Assembly (NCBI RefSeq): GCF_043290135.1
Contig: NC_134707.1
Span: 82,755,447 to 82,819,446 of the forward strand
Reading direction: 5' to 3'
Length of the DNA: 64,000 nucleotides
From: Rhipicephalus microplus
Lineage: Eukaryota; Arthropoda; Arachnida; Ixodida; Ixodidae
Made by a program: the position numbers and the translations under genes. Below, in pieces: positions 44,201 through 55,270 of this stretch; position 1 is the stretch's first letter; each line of letters begins with the position of its first letter. The notes under the pieces are model-generated. The model ran no database searches and was not told the origin of the DNA. It saw only the letters and a list, made by a program, of their open reading frames with translations.

Positions 44201-44536
44201 ATGGCAGGAGATCAGCAATCCTTCCGCAAAGAGGTCAGAGAAGCATCTGTTATCGAGTGGAACGCAAGAGGACTTCAATCACTGATTTCCAATTTTCGTC
44301 AGAACGTGTTCTTGAAGCGTATTCCAATAATTGTGACTTGTGAACCAAACTTGCCAAACCCAAACAGACTATCAAAATACGTATCTATTCCGTCCCAAAC
44401 GTGCAACAAAAGCAGCGAGGCCCTTGTGTACAATCTTCGCGAGCTTACTTAAATTATTCATTCTGCGCCCCCACATGACGAAAACCAGTATGTTTGCCTG
44501 ACTCTGAAGCAAAAAATCCTCGCCTTTACATCACCG
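44201..44536 (+). pseudogene. LINE ORF2 N-terminus: APE endonuclease piece
   Basis: The ATG at 44201 opens SVIEWNARGLQSLISNFRQN and RIPIIVTCEPNL, the first two motifs of an APE-type endonuclease. A stop ends the clean frame at 44452, but similarity continues to about 44535 (HDENQYVCLTL). It is cut by the SINE. Confidence 0.75.
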
Positions 44537-44768
44537 TGTGTCCCGCCGTGGTAGTCTAAAGGCTAAGGTACTCGGCTGCTGACCCGCTGGTCACGGGATC
44601 AAATCCCGGCTGCGGCGGCTGCCTTTCCGATGGAGGCGGAAATGTTGCAGGCCCATGTGCTCAGATTTGGGCGCACGTTAAAGAACCCCAGGTCGTCAAA
44701 ATTTCTGGAGCCCTCCACTCATCAATAATCATCAATAACAATAACAATAACAAAATCATCAATAACAA
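44537..44768 (+). repeat. Ruka-type SINE at the LINE deletion point
   Basis: The head tggtagtctaaaggctaagg and B box gggatcaaatccc are well kept. The body is normal and the tail is an (aataac)n / atcaataac mix. I see no target duplication. Confidence 0.88.
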
Positions 44769-44814
44769 GCATGCCAATAATGCAGCAAGAATGCTGATGA
44801 GAACGACATGATAG

Positions 44815-45290
44815 ATACCAATTCGCTGTCAAAAAGTGACACAGCAGCGAGGATTATACGCAAAGGCATGGTGTCACCAAGTCCCTGTGAAACACGCCCG
44901 GATATCTACACACCCTTCTTCACCGTCTTGACACCTACCTACGACTTTTCATCCCATCTTGGTTATCCAGATCTGAGACAGCCGTTCTCTCCCGTATGTG
45001 GCTTGGGGTGTCTTACACAAACGCCCTTGCTTGCCGCATCGTATGGGTCCGACAGTGCTGCGTGTGATCATTGCGGCGCTCATGAAACCATCGAACATAG
45101 TTTGTGTCAGTGCCCTCAGTACAAATGTTAGAGACAGTCTATGTCAGCAGTGTTCGCACGCCTCGGCGACCAGCCGCTTTCCAAAAAACTAGTTTTAGAA
45201 TACCGGAAAGATCGTGATTCACGCCGAAAAGCGACGAAGGCTCTCCTGAACTTCCTGCTATTGATCTGTCTCGTCAAATGTTTGTGATGT
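44815..45290 (+). pseudogene. LINE ORF2 C-terminus with CCHC-type end
   Basis: Alternating frames give the region after RNase H. SDSAACDHCGAHETIEHSLC ends in a C-x2-C-x7-H-x4-C style knuckle (CDHC...H...C), followed by CPQY, and then a basic helix, EYRKDRDSRRKATKAL, in another frame. The 3' UTR follows. Confidence 0.7.
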
Positions 45291-45450
45291 TTCAGTGTGT
45301 TTGTGTGTTTTTGCGTCCGTCCCGCTCTCTTTTTCTCATTCATTTATCATTACTTTTCTGTCTCCTATTCCCCCTACCCTTGTGCGGGATAGCAAACAAG
45401 ACACTTGCTTTATGGTTAACCTGCCTACCTTTTTGCATACCAGATATCTC

Positions 45451-46313
45451 TATCTTTCACTCTCTACATAGATTGATGGATGACAAAAGGCCTACAGTGC
45501 GCAAAAAAAATGCGTTGCACATAAAACGTGAATAAGAGTACGCGAGGTAATCTCTCCTGGATAAACACGCGCACTCTTTGGCACCTTTCATACAAATAGT
45601 CACACCCCCTTGCATGGTTATTATTGTGAACAAGGGACCTAAAGCGTTCCTGAAACGTCAATATATGTTTTCGGGGTCTAGTGTAGTGCCTGTTTCATTT
45701 TTTTAAAGGGACAGCTCACGAATGCACATGCGCCTTCAAGAAACCGTTTATTGCCGTAAAACAAATGACGGTCTCTGCGGGATCATTCACATACAAAAGA
45801 GGGAACGTCGTCCTACACAAAGTTATCGCCTTATGCTGGGAACACCTTATTGAACAAATGGTGCTATGAGGAAGAAATCAACTTTATTGTGGGAGCAGGC
45901 GTGCGTCTTTTTGTGCAGAGAAAAGTGACTTCCTAATTCTGGTAAATTAATCAAGACAACGATCACTTGCAGTTTACGCTGTGGTAGTTCATATGTATAA
46001 ACCATGCTAACAAGTTTACGTAAAAAGTGGAGATCATGAGTGGCTGAAAACGTATAAATAGTTATTCTCAGAAGATAAGGGTATTCTTTAAAAAGCACTA
46101 GGGAAAGTAACAGTTTGTACCTCATGTAGAAATAAACAAAAACTGCTTAAAGGATGCTTAGTTGCGGTCACTTAACTGAGTCCAGCCGTTAAAAGACCAT
46201 TACGCCTGCAATAAAAATACAATTAAGCGAGAGGGAAATGAGTATGGTTCTCCAGCATGCATATGAATGTCACGAACATAGGTCTTCTCGTGACTATTGC
46301 TTCCTTTTTCCAG
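45451..46313. other. Unrecognised AT-rich stretch
   Basis: No supported feature. It would be intron if the exon at 46314 is real. Confidence 0.35.
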
Positions 46314-46418
46314 GTATGTGTACAGGAGATAGGATGGAATCAGTCTATGCAATTACAAGCCATTGATGATGCCATTGCATTTGGTCACAAAGCAGTTCTC
46401 ACTTTCGGCTGGACCTGA
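46314..46418 (+). CDS. Candidate terminal coding exon of a host gene
   Basis: A strong polypyrimidine acceptor (attgcttcctttttccag) is followed by 34 codons in phase 0 (including CVQEIGWNQSMQLQAIDDA and HKAVLTFGWT), a TGA at 46416-46418, and an aataaa signal 84 bases later at 46502. Together these make a good last exon. I do not recognise the protein. No upstream exon is identified, although it could lie kilobases away because tick introns are long. Confidence 0.4.
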   Translation, partial: VCVQEIGWNQSMQLQAIDDAIAFGHKAVLTFGWT

Positions 46419-46501
46419 ATTTCTGGAAGTTACCGCCATCTTTTTTACACGAGGAAGTCAAAGAGATTTTCCTCTTTTTTTGCTGATTTGTCTTGAGGTC
46501 A

Positions 46502-46507
46502 AATAAA
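46502..46507 (+). promoter_or_regulatory. Poly(A) signal AATAAA after candidate exon
   Basis: A canonical hexamer lies 84 bases after the stop of the candidate terminal exon, with a gtgtgcttt G/T-rich element about 25 bases downstream. Confidence 0.4.
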
Positions 46508-47034
46508 GAATTCACTTATGATACTTCTCGTGTGTGCTTTGTATACAGCTGGTATCGGGCGCGCTACCCCATTGTGGAAGCCCTACGCTTCGGCTTCAAC
46601 AACGTTGACTTTGTCCCTAGGTTTCGCGGTTTACTTAACGTTTGATGGTAACGTGTCTCTGTGGGTGCATAGAGGGTTTATAAAGAACAGCTGACTCAAA
46701 CAAAACTACAAAAGTCGGAACTTGTTCTTCACTGGAATGAGCCCGCCATACTTCTAGAATTTTTTGAAGCTGAGTTTTCGGAAAGCTTTTCAGGGCGTTA
46801 CTCATTTACTGTACTTTACTGAGTTTTTGCTAACTCGTAAGGAAGAAAATTGCCGTGCGGATATAGGGGTAGCTGACATTTTGTGTTACTGTCTGGCTAC
46901 AAAGGAGACTGGGGAGAGATGAAGCATGAAGCACGAAAACTGCGGGAGACTGGGGCCGCAAGAAGGCATGTGAAGTTTTCCTTTGATTTCACGCGAAGGA
47001 AGAAAAAAATTAGTGTCATCGGATTTCACGCCTT
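46508..47034. other. Unrecognised stretch with a weak exon-like frame
   Basis: A GC-richer segment at 46553-46648 follows an acceptor-like cttt-gtatacag and reads YRARYPIVEALRFGFNNVDF to a stop. It could be an alternative last exon, but the evidence is thin. Confidence 0.25.
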
Positions 47035-47154
47035 ATGAGAACTTTTATTACTTTCACCGCTGCTTACTGCGGCCTCCAGACTTGCCATTGCGGCAAATAT
47101 TCTCGGTGCATGGCCACCGTAGCGCAAATTGGAGCGTGTTGTCAAATGAGCTAA
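47035..47154 (+). CDS. Short Cys-rich open frame
   Basis: A 39-codon ATG-to-TAA frame includes CGLQTCHCGKYSRC and GACCQMS, six cysteines in 39 residues with spacing C-x4-C-x-C-x5-C-x10-CC. The N-terminus (MRTFITFTAAY) is too short for a confident signal peptide. It may be chance, or part of a spliced peptide gene. An overlapping 61-codon frame in another phase has no features. Confidence 0.15.
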   Translation: MRTFITFTAAYCGLQTCHCGKYSRCMATVAQIGACCQMS

Positions 47155-48246
47155 TATGTGAAAGGTGACTGCAAAATGAACACGTCAGTACGCAAACAAG
47201 ATGACAACGCAAAAAAATAATGCAAAATATTTGCCTTATCCATGTGGTGTCATAAAGTCATCTCTCAATTTGCATGGCTGCCTTTATTCAAAGATTTCGC
47301 TAAACCTGAGCGAAAAACGTTAACAGTGCCATATCTGAAAGAGCCGGTTTTGGCTCGATGAATTGTTTCCAGAAAGACGTTCATGCCACATTTGTTTTTA
47401 CAAAAACAGCAAAATATATCATCCGCGAGACACAATATGGCTGTAGATCAAGCCTCCCAGATACATCATTTCTCTTCTGCATTATTTTACAAGCTGCGAC
47501 ATTATGGCGGACGCAGAAAGTACACGACGAAAGTTAGCTTTCATCTGTATCTCTCCATGGCAGGTGGGATCACCAACACCAGAATACAAGTTCACGAGAA
47601 GAAGAAGCAACGATTCAAGCCACATCACATCACATAATAAGCCATAGCCAAGACTTGGTGACATTAATGGCCTGAGTGAACAGAAAGGCATGTCACATAC
47701 CTCACAGATAACAACAGCCAATAGTGTCGAGATCACTATTGTTTCCGACCATGCCGTGAACGTTACATGTGGAGTTTTTTTTTTGGAAACCATGTACGAA
47801 TAACCAAATTTGGCAGTTTACACTGCTCATAACGAACATTACAGGTGAACTTGTGTTGAGAAAAATTAGTAGTGTTCTTCGGGCTCATATTTTCCGATGG
47901 TAGCGTGCTCTCCTCTGAGGTACCACTATGTGTGAGTAAGCAAGCGAAATACGGTTCCAACACCCAAGCATTCGCTGACGACATCCTTGTACTGTGTGTT
48001 TCATATATTTGCTTACTCGCTGGGTGATTGCTCAAAGTATCAGCTGAGCTATATTTGGTGTTGGAATTCCATGAAAGTGGTCGCGGAGTGACGGACAACT
48101 GTAGACGTGAGCAGATGTAGTAACTGCGAACACGTACACCATTCATTCAAAGCTGCCATGACCACGAAAAATATGCAACGTAGTATGCAATAACAAGCCT
48201 GCAAGAGGTAACACTCACTGTGATGCATGTAGGTGACATCCTATGC
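47155..48246. other. Unrecognised stretch
   Basis: No supported feature; small frames only. Confidence 0.4.
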
Positions 48247-48470
48247 TGATTGATTGATTGAATATTTCATTGATTGATTGTTGAATAATTGGGGTTGAAA
48301 ATCTCAAAACCACTATATGATTATGAGAGACGCCGTAGTGGAGGGCTCCAGAAATTTTGACCGCCTGAGGTTTTTCACGTGCACCCAAATCCGAACACAC
48401 GGGCCTACAGCATTTTCGCCTCCATCGAAAATGCAACCGCAGCAACCGGGACTCGACGACATCCTGCTGC
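48247..48470 (-). repeat. Ruka-type SINE copy, head truncated
   Basis: On plus it begins with the (tgat)n tail and continues through atatgattatgagagacgcc and the body to the start of the tRNA-like region, where it decays. The A-box part is missing. Confidence 0.85.
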
Positions 48471-49019
48471 GTGCTAGGTAATGCAATAAAGTATACAATG
48501 TGGGGCCAGGCTTCTTCCTAGACTTATTGAGGTGAAGTTTAAGATGTACATATAAAATTCTATTCATGCTCTCAGTCGATTGGAGTTTGCACCTCACCTC
48601 TCTTGAAATTTTCTTTGCCTCGCCTAGTGTTAATGTACGAGCGGAAATGGCCCACCTTTATTAAAGCTATAATGTTAACTACTAATAGCTCACGATCACA
48701 CTGGTTACGTTGACGCATTGCATTGTGGTCCTTGCCGAATCTTTACCTTCACTTCACAGCAACTGTTCCATCACCTGAAAAGGGAGCAAAAAGAGAGCCT
48801 TGAAGCTGCATGTCTGGCCCCAGAATGGCGACAAAAGTTCGTCGCGTTATTCCTTACCAGCACGCCGTGTCACACCGTTCGACGAATTTGGCCAGTCATT
48901 GTGACATAAAAGTTCTCTTTCGCACAGGAACGACGCTAGGAAGAGTGTTAGTGAGAGTTTACAAGAGTTCATAAGGGGAAGACCACTGTCAGCGCAAGCG
49001 AAAGGTTGCTCTGTAAGAA
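48471..49019. other. Unrecognised, perhaps Penelope-like upstream part
   Basis: Could belong to the Penelope-like fragment that follows. A 63-codon plus frame at 48718-48909 has no motif I can name. Confidence 0.3.
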
Positions 49020-49280
49020 AATCTAGGCGTTTCACTGAATGTACGAGCGGAGTGGTGCACTGCACCCATTTTGTCGTTTGGTTGCATTTACATAAGGCAT
49101 ACGGGACGATGTCTCAATGTCTGTCTGAGGGAGCATGCTAGCTCTCCGACAGCTACACAATCCACGCATGTTGCCCTCTGTTGCCGGCAGTGCGGCTGCG
49201 AAACTGAGTTGAACAACATCACTGTGGTCGTAAGACTAGCGCATGCGTATAACTGATGAAGCGTATCAAATCGTTGAGCC
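49020..49280 (+). pseudogene. Penelope-like GIY-YIG fragment, second type
   Basis: CTSGVVH in one frame continues, after a one-base shift, as GCIYIRHTGRCLNVCLREHA and HVALCCRQCGCETELNNITV. This is a GIY-YIG endonuclease with the YI-x-x-TGR form and downstream cysteines. It differs clearly from the copy at 41.2 kb, so two Penelope-like lineages are represented. The upstream reverse transcriptase is not visible. Confidence 0.75.
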
Positions 49281-49469
49281 AATTGTCAATCACTCTTGCA
49301 GATGCTGAGATTAAGTGTCTATAGTATACTTGATCACTTGCTAGGTAAGGGTGTCAAGATTTTTCTATGCCTTCATGTTTGCATATATATGAGACGTTAT
49401 TCCATGGGACTTTCAGTTGTTCGACAGTGCTTGTGTTGTGCACGTTCTTGTGTTTTCGTGTTTTTTGTG

Positions 49470-49960
49470 TGCTGATGGCGTTGAGGAAAGTATATAACAG
49501 CTGTATCATGCCGGTACTTACCTGCGAACCAAAACCTGGAAGCTTACAAAGAGGGTTCTGCTTAAACTGACGATGACGCCACGAGTTACGGAAAGAAAAC
49601 TGATAGGTGTACCTTTATGATACAAGAAGAGAGCCGAGTGGCTGAAGGAACAAGGCGGGCTTAAGGATACTACAGTTGAAATTCATAAACACAAATGGGC
49701 ATGGGCCGGGCACGTAGCGCGTAGGAAGGAAAATCATGGACATTATTGGTGACTGACTGGATTTCCAGAGGAGGCAAACGTACGAAGGGGAGAGAGAAAG
49801 TCAGGTGGGTCGATAAGTATAAATAGTTCGCAGGTATAACGTGGCAACAGAAAGCACAGAACCGGGTTGATTGCCGGATCGGGCTAGAGGCCTTAACCCT
49901 GCAGTGGGCGTAGTTAGGATGAAGAGCAAGGTGATGATTATGATATTGATGTTTGTGTGC
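49470..49960 (+). pseudogene. RTE-type LINE ORF2 3' end
   Basis: The end of an RTE-like ORF2 can be read in shifting frames: KVYNSCIMPVLTCE, then KRAEWLKEQ and WAWAGHVARRKEN, then decayed remains of the C-terminal block (cgggttgattgccgg...ctgcagtgggcgtag). The tail ends in (tga)-rich sequence (gatgattatgatattgatg), as in RTE elements. The 5' part is truncated and stops are frequent. Confidence 0.78.
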
Positions 49961-50054
49961 AGTCTGGGCTCCGTAAGTATACATGAAGCCAAACGACGTG
50001 TGGACAGCATTAAACAAAAACAGTGTTCTTAGAAATTATGTAAGAACTACCTCG

Positions 50055-50178
50055 TCAGTCAGTCAACAAAGTTTATTGAGTCCTAAGAAACTACAGAACC
50101 GTAGTTGCGGACGACGCCCACGTTGGAGTCGGAAGACCATTGTCCTCCACCCGTTAGCGGGTCGTATAGACAGCCCTT
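50055..50178 (-). repeat. Possible LINE 3' end with (ctga)n tail
   Basis: Read on the minus strand it ends ...ggactcaataaactttgttgactgactgacg, a poly(A)-signal-like string before a short tetranucleotide tail, as in several tick LINEs. No coding part is visible. Confidence 0.35.
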
Positions 50179-53100
50179 AGTTCTTACCTTGTCATTTGAT
50201 TAAACATCGAACATTTCAATAATATCGAGAGAAAAAATGAAAGAGTTCGATTCAAGGCCAGCCCTAAAGTTGCGCATGCTAAACATGCACTACATACCTT
50301 TCATGCTAAGAAATTTCCAAACACGCAAATAAACAGGTGTATACTGGCACTGCATTCTACATAGCCGCACTTGGCTTATGTGCCTCAGAATCCACTTTTC
50401 CTTATTCCGGCTCCCATTGAGCCTGTGTCGAGATTCACCTAGAAGGGCTATGCTTCTCTTTTCTTCAGCTAACTAGAAACGTAAATCATATACCAGAAAC
50501 GTAGGGTTATAGTCTCATCCCATAACCAAGGTCTTGTTTATTTTCTTCATATCTTTGAGGTCACTGCCTGTTTCCGTTCATTAATTAAAAATAAGGTGTG
50601 CATGCATCCCTTGCAGAAAGTCGTGTACCTCTAAGCTAACTACCTCATCAGCATTCATGACCTAGCTCATTCGCGAATGGCGTCTAATACGTGATTTGTG
50701 AAGTAATAATTGACCTTTTCGACAAGCCGATTTCAAGTGATGTAACTGACATGTCCCCGGTGAAGAAGAACGAACGTTCCAGTTTTGGAGAATCAAATGT
50801 GGACAATATTTTCTCCCTGACGTAGTTGTCACTGTGCGTGAATTTCTAAGACAACTTTTGTTCGGGTGAGCTGGTTGAGGGTCAAAGTATTTTGGGGTAT
50901 ACCCGCACTCATGGTGTCTAATATATGCCTGTGTCCATTAGAATTCCACCCACTAAAGTGCATTTCTAGGCTCGTCTTTTGTTTCAAGACTTAGCTTCGT
51001 TTCAAAACTATCAAACAGAGCTTGCGATAATTAGGGCTTGTGGTGAAAGAAAGCGAGGAGTTTCTTAAGCTGAAAGACTAAAAAGTATGGGGGCATCATG
51101 ACACTACTCGAGAAGTCATGTACCGGATGCTGTTACGCTCCCGGGTACTTTAGAGTAACGTACCACATTGCGTGAAATAACTTATTACGCAATAGCTTCA
51201 ATCAAATTTGCATTTAATTGGATAGCTTCATGGCTCTAAATAGAATAATCTTTAAGTTCCTCTACCCTTTCTTTCCACAGGGTGAAATGATTTTGCGCGC
51301 CTTCAGAAAAAAAAGCCATGAGAATATCAAGGATTGGCCATTGATTATGCGCTATGTATATAAAAACAAGTTAGTAGTTGGTTTTGAATGATTGCCGGTG
51401 CAGTATCTATTCAAACAATACCCGTGCGAAAAACAAATCCTCGTTTATAAGGCTAATATATTAGGGCAGGTCGTGTTGTAAAAGAAGATGGTTCAACCTC
51501 TTGTGCTTCTTTAATGAGCATTAGGCTCTCAAGGTACATTGAACTCTCGCATGTCCCCTCCCTGGAAATAGAATCATGGTAGCTAAGATCAGCACGCTTG
51601 TTTCGGCCAACAGCCGAGTGCTTAACCTCAGGACCGCAACAGCAGCATCATGCAAAATAGGAGTTTATTTTGAAACGATGTGTGTCTTGTGGTCTGAGTG
51701 GTTCGGAAAAATATCCACGTGGTATAAGAATTAGAAGTGGCATTATTAATTAACATCTTGCTCCAAAACGAACTGCCCCAAGTAAAAAAAGCGTCTGTTT
51801 AACTAGGTGGGTCTAAATTATTAGCCGTACCACTTGTCGTGTCGCTAAGGTACACCAAAGTATATGAAATGAAAGCGTTCTCTTTAGGGCAATTTACTTG
51901 CTCAAGACTCTTATTTGCTATATTGATTACAAAGTGTCGCGAGTGTTAACTAGTTTTCGGGGATGTTGTGTAAGTCCCTGCAAGAGTTTTCTCTTCCAGT
52001 GTCTCATTGGAGGGGCCACAACATGAAGGTTTTTTCTAATTGTATATGTTTCTTATGCTTAGGTAAAGTTGGCATAGAGGCTGATCATTACTTTAACGTT
52101 ACTACAATATAGCAAGAACTACTAATAGGTCTACTTCTTAAAATATGCCCTACTTTATCAAGTGGCACAAGTTAAAATGTGGCATTGTTGTTGTTCGTTG
52201 CAGTTTGGTTTTGAAATTTCGCCACACTGAATCATTTCTAAAAAAACCTGTTCGGTTAATTCAACGAAAAATGTACTGATGCATTTCATGTCATTTTCTA
52301 ACTGAGTGGAAAATTCGAAACATAGGAAACTTCAGTTATTTACTGCTCTATATGTTTACAGATAAGTTTAATAATGAGAAAACACGATGGTACCTCGACC
52401 TGAAGTAATTTCTGCTGAGCCAGTGTGTTTTTGCAATAGCGTGGCAGTGTATACGCTTCCGAATGGCTCTAGGTTAGCAAGTACTGTCGGGCCCAGCAGC
52501 GCATTTTCATTACAAGAAAACCACAGTGATTCTCAATCTCACAACTTGTAAAATGACGCACCAAAGCGGCAGCAATGAGCATGTTCTGCTTCCTCATTGA
52601 AGTCAGTGCTTTGAAGGCATCAGGAATAATTGTAAGAATATTACAGCTCGTTTGAAGTGTCAGCGTAGATTTACATCAGTTGCGATTGTGCAAGCTACGA
52701 AATTTTGTAAAAATTACAGTATAGAAGTATAGGCGCCCACGTAGCTAGACCCTATTTGCGGCTTTCGGGGCGATGAACAGTGTGAGGCACAAAATGGTGA
52801 GTGAAGCCTAAGGAGCTGACAACGGTGGGATTTTTGGTGAAGAGATGAAACTAAGAACGTTGCACGAATAAAGCAGTATAAGCTTGGGCAAGGTAGTTGA
52901 AAGTGACAATTGCTAGAGTTGGTGTCAAAGTCACTAGGGCCGTATTCATAATGAAATATGAATTCGCAAAAAGTCTGGTAATTTACATTTTAAAATAAGG
53001 CCCAGGCAACGCGCTTACGCAAGTGGGAGGCTGCCGTCTTTGCACATGCACGGGTGAACGGTTGTCAAGATTGGGAAACATTTGAAACAAATCCGAGAAT

Positions 53101-55124
53101 TCTAGTTTTTTCGTAATATTTGCAATACCCACTCTATCCTGTGTCTGGTTTTGCGTGCTTGGTAAGCACATTCAATACAACCATCTTCTGCATACCTAAT
53201 GCGTGTGCTGCTTTAGTGTTTACCAAATGTTGGCTGCCTTGTTGAGAAAATTTCCACCATAATCTGCGCCCGCTGTCGTGTAGAGAAGTCCTGAAAAAAG
53301 TTTTTCGTTTTAGCTTGTTTTTCACCTTCACGTTGGAATTCCCTGAACTTCCACGTTGCACGAGCAAGCCTTCTGCGTAAAATATATGCAAGGCGCTCGC
53401 TGGTCCCACGAAGAGGAATGAGCGAGCGCCTCGCACGTGTGCAACATCAAGAAGTTTTTAAGGGCACGAGTGCTCAGAATGTGGAGAACGTGCTAGCCGA
53501 TGTTGTGCAGAGTTCAGAAAGAAATTAGGGTAGTCGTTTTAATCAAGGTCCCGATGCGCGCATGTTTTATGTTGTAGTCTTTTGTATCTTCAATACTTTT
53601 TTCCGCACAGCTTGTAGGCGAGGTCAGTACAGCCTTTTTGTGAGAATCAGGGTTCACCGAATCAAACGCAAGAATTATTTAGTGATACTCGCGGATGTCA
53701 ACGAAAGGGAGCAGGCCGTGCTTCTTCATATGCGGTAAAATATATCGCTTCTCTCATAGCGATCAGGTGATCTTCAAACGCAATTAGTGCCTTCATTCCG
53801 TTGAAGCTATCCCCTACGCATCCTAGATAGATTTTGGCCGTGGCAAGAAACGAACTGAATGTGCGTTCTTTAAGACACTCAGTCGTAAGAAGGAGTGTCA
53901 ACAACTTACGCAGGGCTTACAATCCACCAACAATCATTGAGATTCGCCTCTACATTGACCTCCCGGCCGAGTTGCCCCCTTCAATGTACCCCTGAAGTTC
54001 AATCCGATGTGCAATGCATGTGGTCCTTGCCAAATCCGATGTGCAATGCATGTGGTTTTATTCCGGCAACACTTCACCCCAAGAGACCACTTTGAAGAAC
54101 AGCGTTTTTTCCAAGGCGGAGCGACAGCCACTACAAACTGTGAATACAGATTTCAGACAAAAAGCCTGCACACTCAATAACAATAATGGATTCACCCGCC
54201 TTTGAGTATAGTTTCAGTTGCCGAGTGAATTCGGCAGCATACCAACTTCAAGACAATTCTGCATAGCGGAAACAACAGCTACGAAATAGACTGAAAAAGG
54301 GCAAAGATAAAAGGCAAAGAAACTTGACTTGTCACCTTTATTTCAAATCTTTGACAATACAGACAACGTCACACGTGCTTAGTCATAATGAAGGCAAGTT
54401 CTCAGACTTGTACGCGTGTATCCTACGTTATATTAAAAATATACAAGGCAGACTGTTTGCGCATTTTTTATTATAAACAAAGCTTCTGTGTGGAGGCCAA
54501 AGCACATTTATTTTACGTATAATTTATCAATGATTTGTGTCAACTTTCATTGTCTTCATACCTATTAGTGACAACAAAAGTATTCGCTTTTACGTCTTCA
54601 TTTCAGGGATTTGCTGGCGAAGTGGTAGTGAAATCATCTAAGCAGCCACAAACAGTATATAACGCTGTTGCAGTCACGTTTAGAGCTGTGTATAAGTTTG
54701 GTTTGACCTAAGTGCGCCAACGCACACGTGTTGTCAGACAACACAGCATTTGAAAATAATCCACTGGTTTGGTCGTTTTTTTTTTCGTAAATGAAAATTC
54801 ATGTGCTTCATTGCTGTTTTGCCTTGTACGTTCAAAAATAAATGCCGGTTTGGACACTCTCTTGGTGTTCTTAATTCCGACTAGTGTGCAATGTGTGAAC
54901 GACAGAGTGGATTTCACAGACGTCGCGACATAGTACAAGGACCGGTTAACCAAGGACCTATGTTGGCTGCAGCCCAGGGACCCTCATTCTCTGGGTGACC
55001 TCATGATGCTGATATGACTGGCACAGCTCTTCAAAATACAGAAGCACAATTAGTTATGGCAGCTGCGCAATATGAGTGCTAAGTGCGAAGGAAGTGTGCA
55101 GCTGGCCAGCCATTCTGTTCTGTT
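50179..55124. other. Long unrecognised stretch
   Basis: Nearly 5 kb of AT-rich DNA with few open frames and no element I can identify. It could be a long intron or intergenic DNA. A short direct repeat is at 54001-54055. Confidence 0.45.
54001..54055. repeat. 23-bp perfect direct repeat, period 32
   Basis: aatccgatgtgcaatgcatg plus tgg occurs at 54001-54023 and 54033-54055. Confidence 0.9.
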
Positions 55125-55270
55125 TCGTTTTTTTTTCACCTTTTTTTCACTTTTTTCTCTATTTTCTTGTTTTACTCTTCTCATTTGCATTCATCTTTAT
55201 TTTTATTTGTACTGTTTTTTGTTTCATTTCGGCTTTGTATTTCTGCCTTTCTTCCTCTTTTTTTTTCATA
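55125..55270. repeat. T-rich polypyrimidine tract
   Basis: About 145 bases are dominated by T runs with C and few purines on plus. The hydrophobic open frames reading through it are artefacts of composition. Confidence 0.85.

Larger units (their letters stand above)
42830..45450 (+). mobile_element. Internally deleted LINE carrying a SINE
   Basis: A gag-like ORF1 remnant, the N-terminal part of an APE endonuclease, a Ruka-type SINE, and then the extreme C-terminus of ORF2 with its 3' UTR are in order on the plus strand. The reverse transcriptase, about two thirds of ORF2, is absent. A cccctacccttgtgcgggatagc block near 45370 looks like the 3' UTR of a tick LINE family I recognise. It cannot move on its own. 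Confidence 0.75.
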
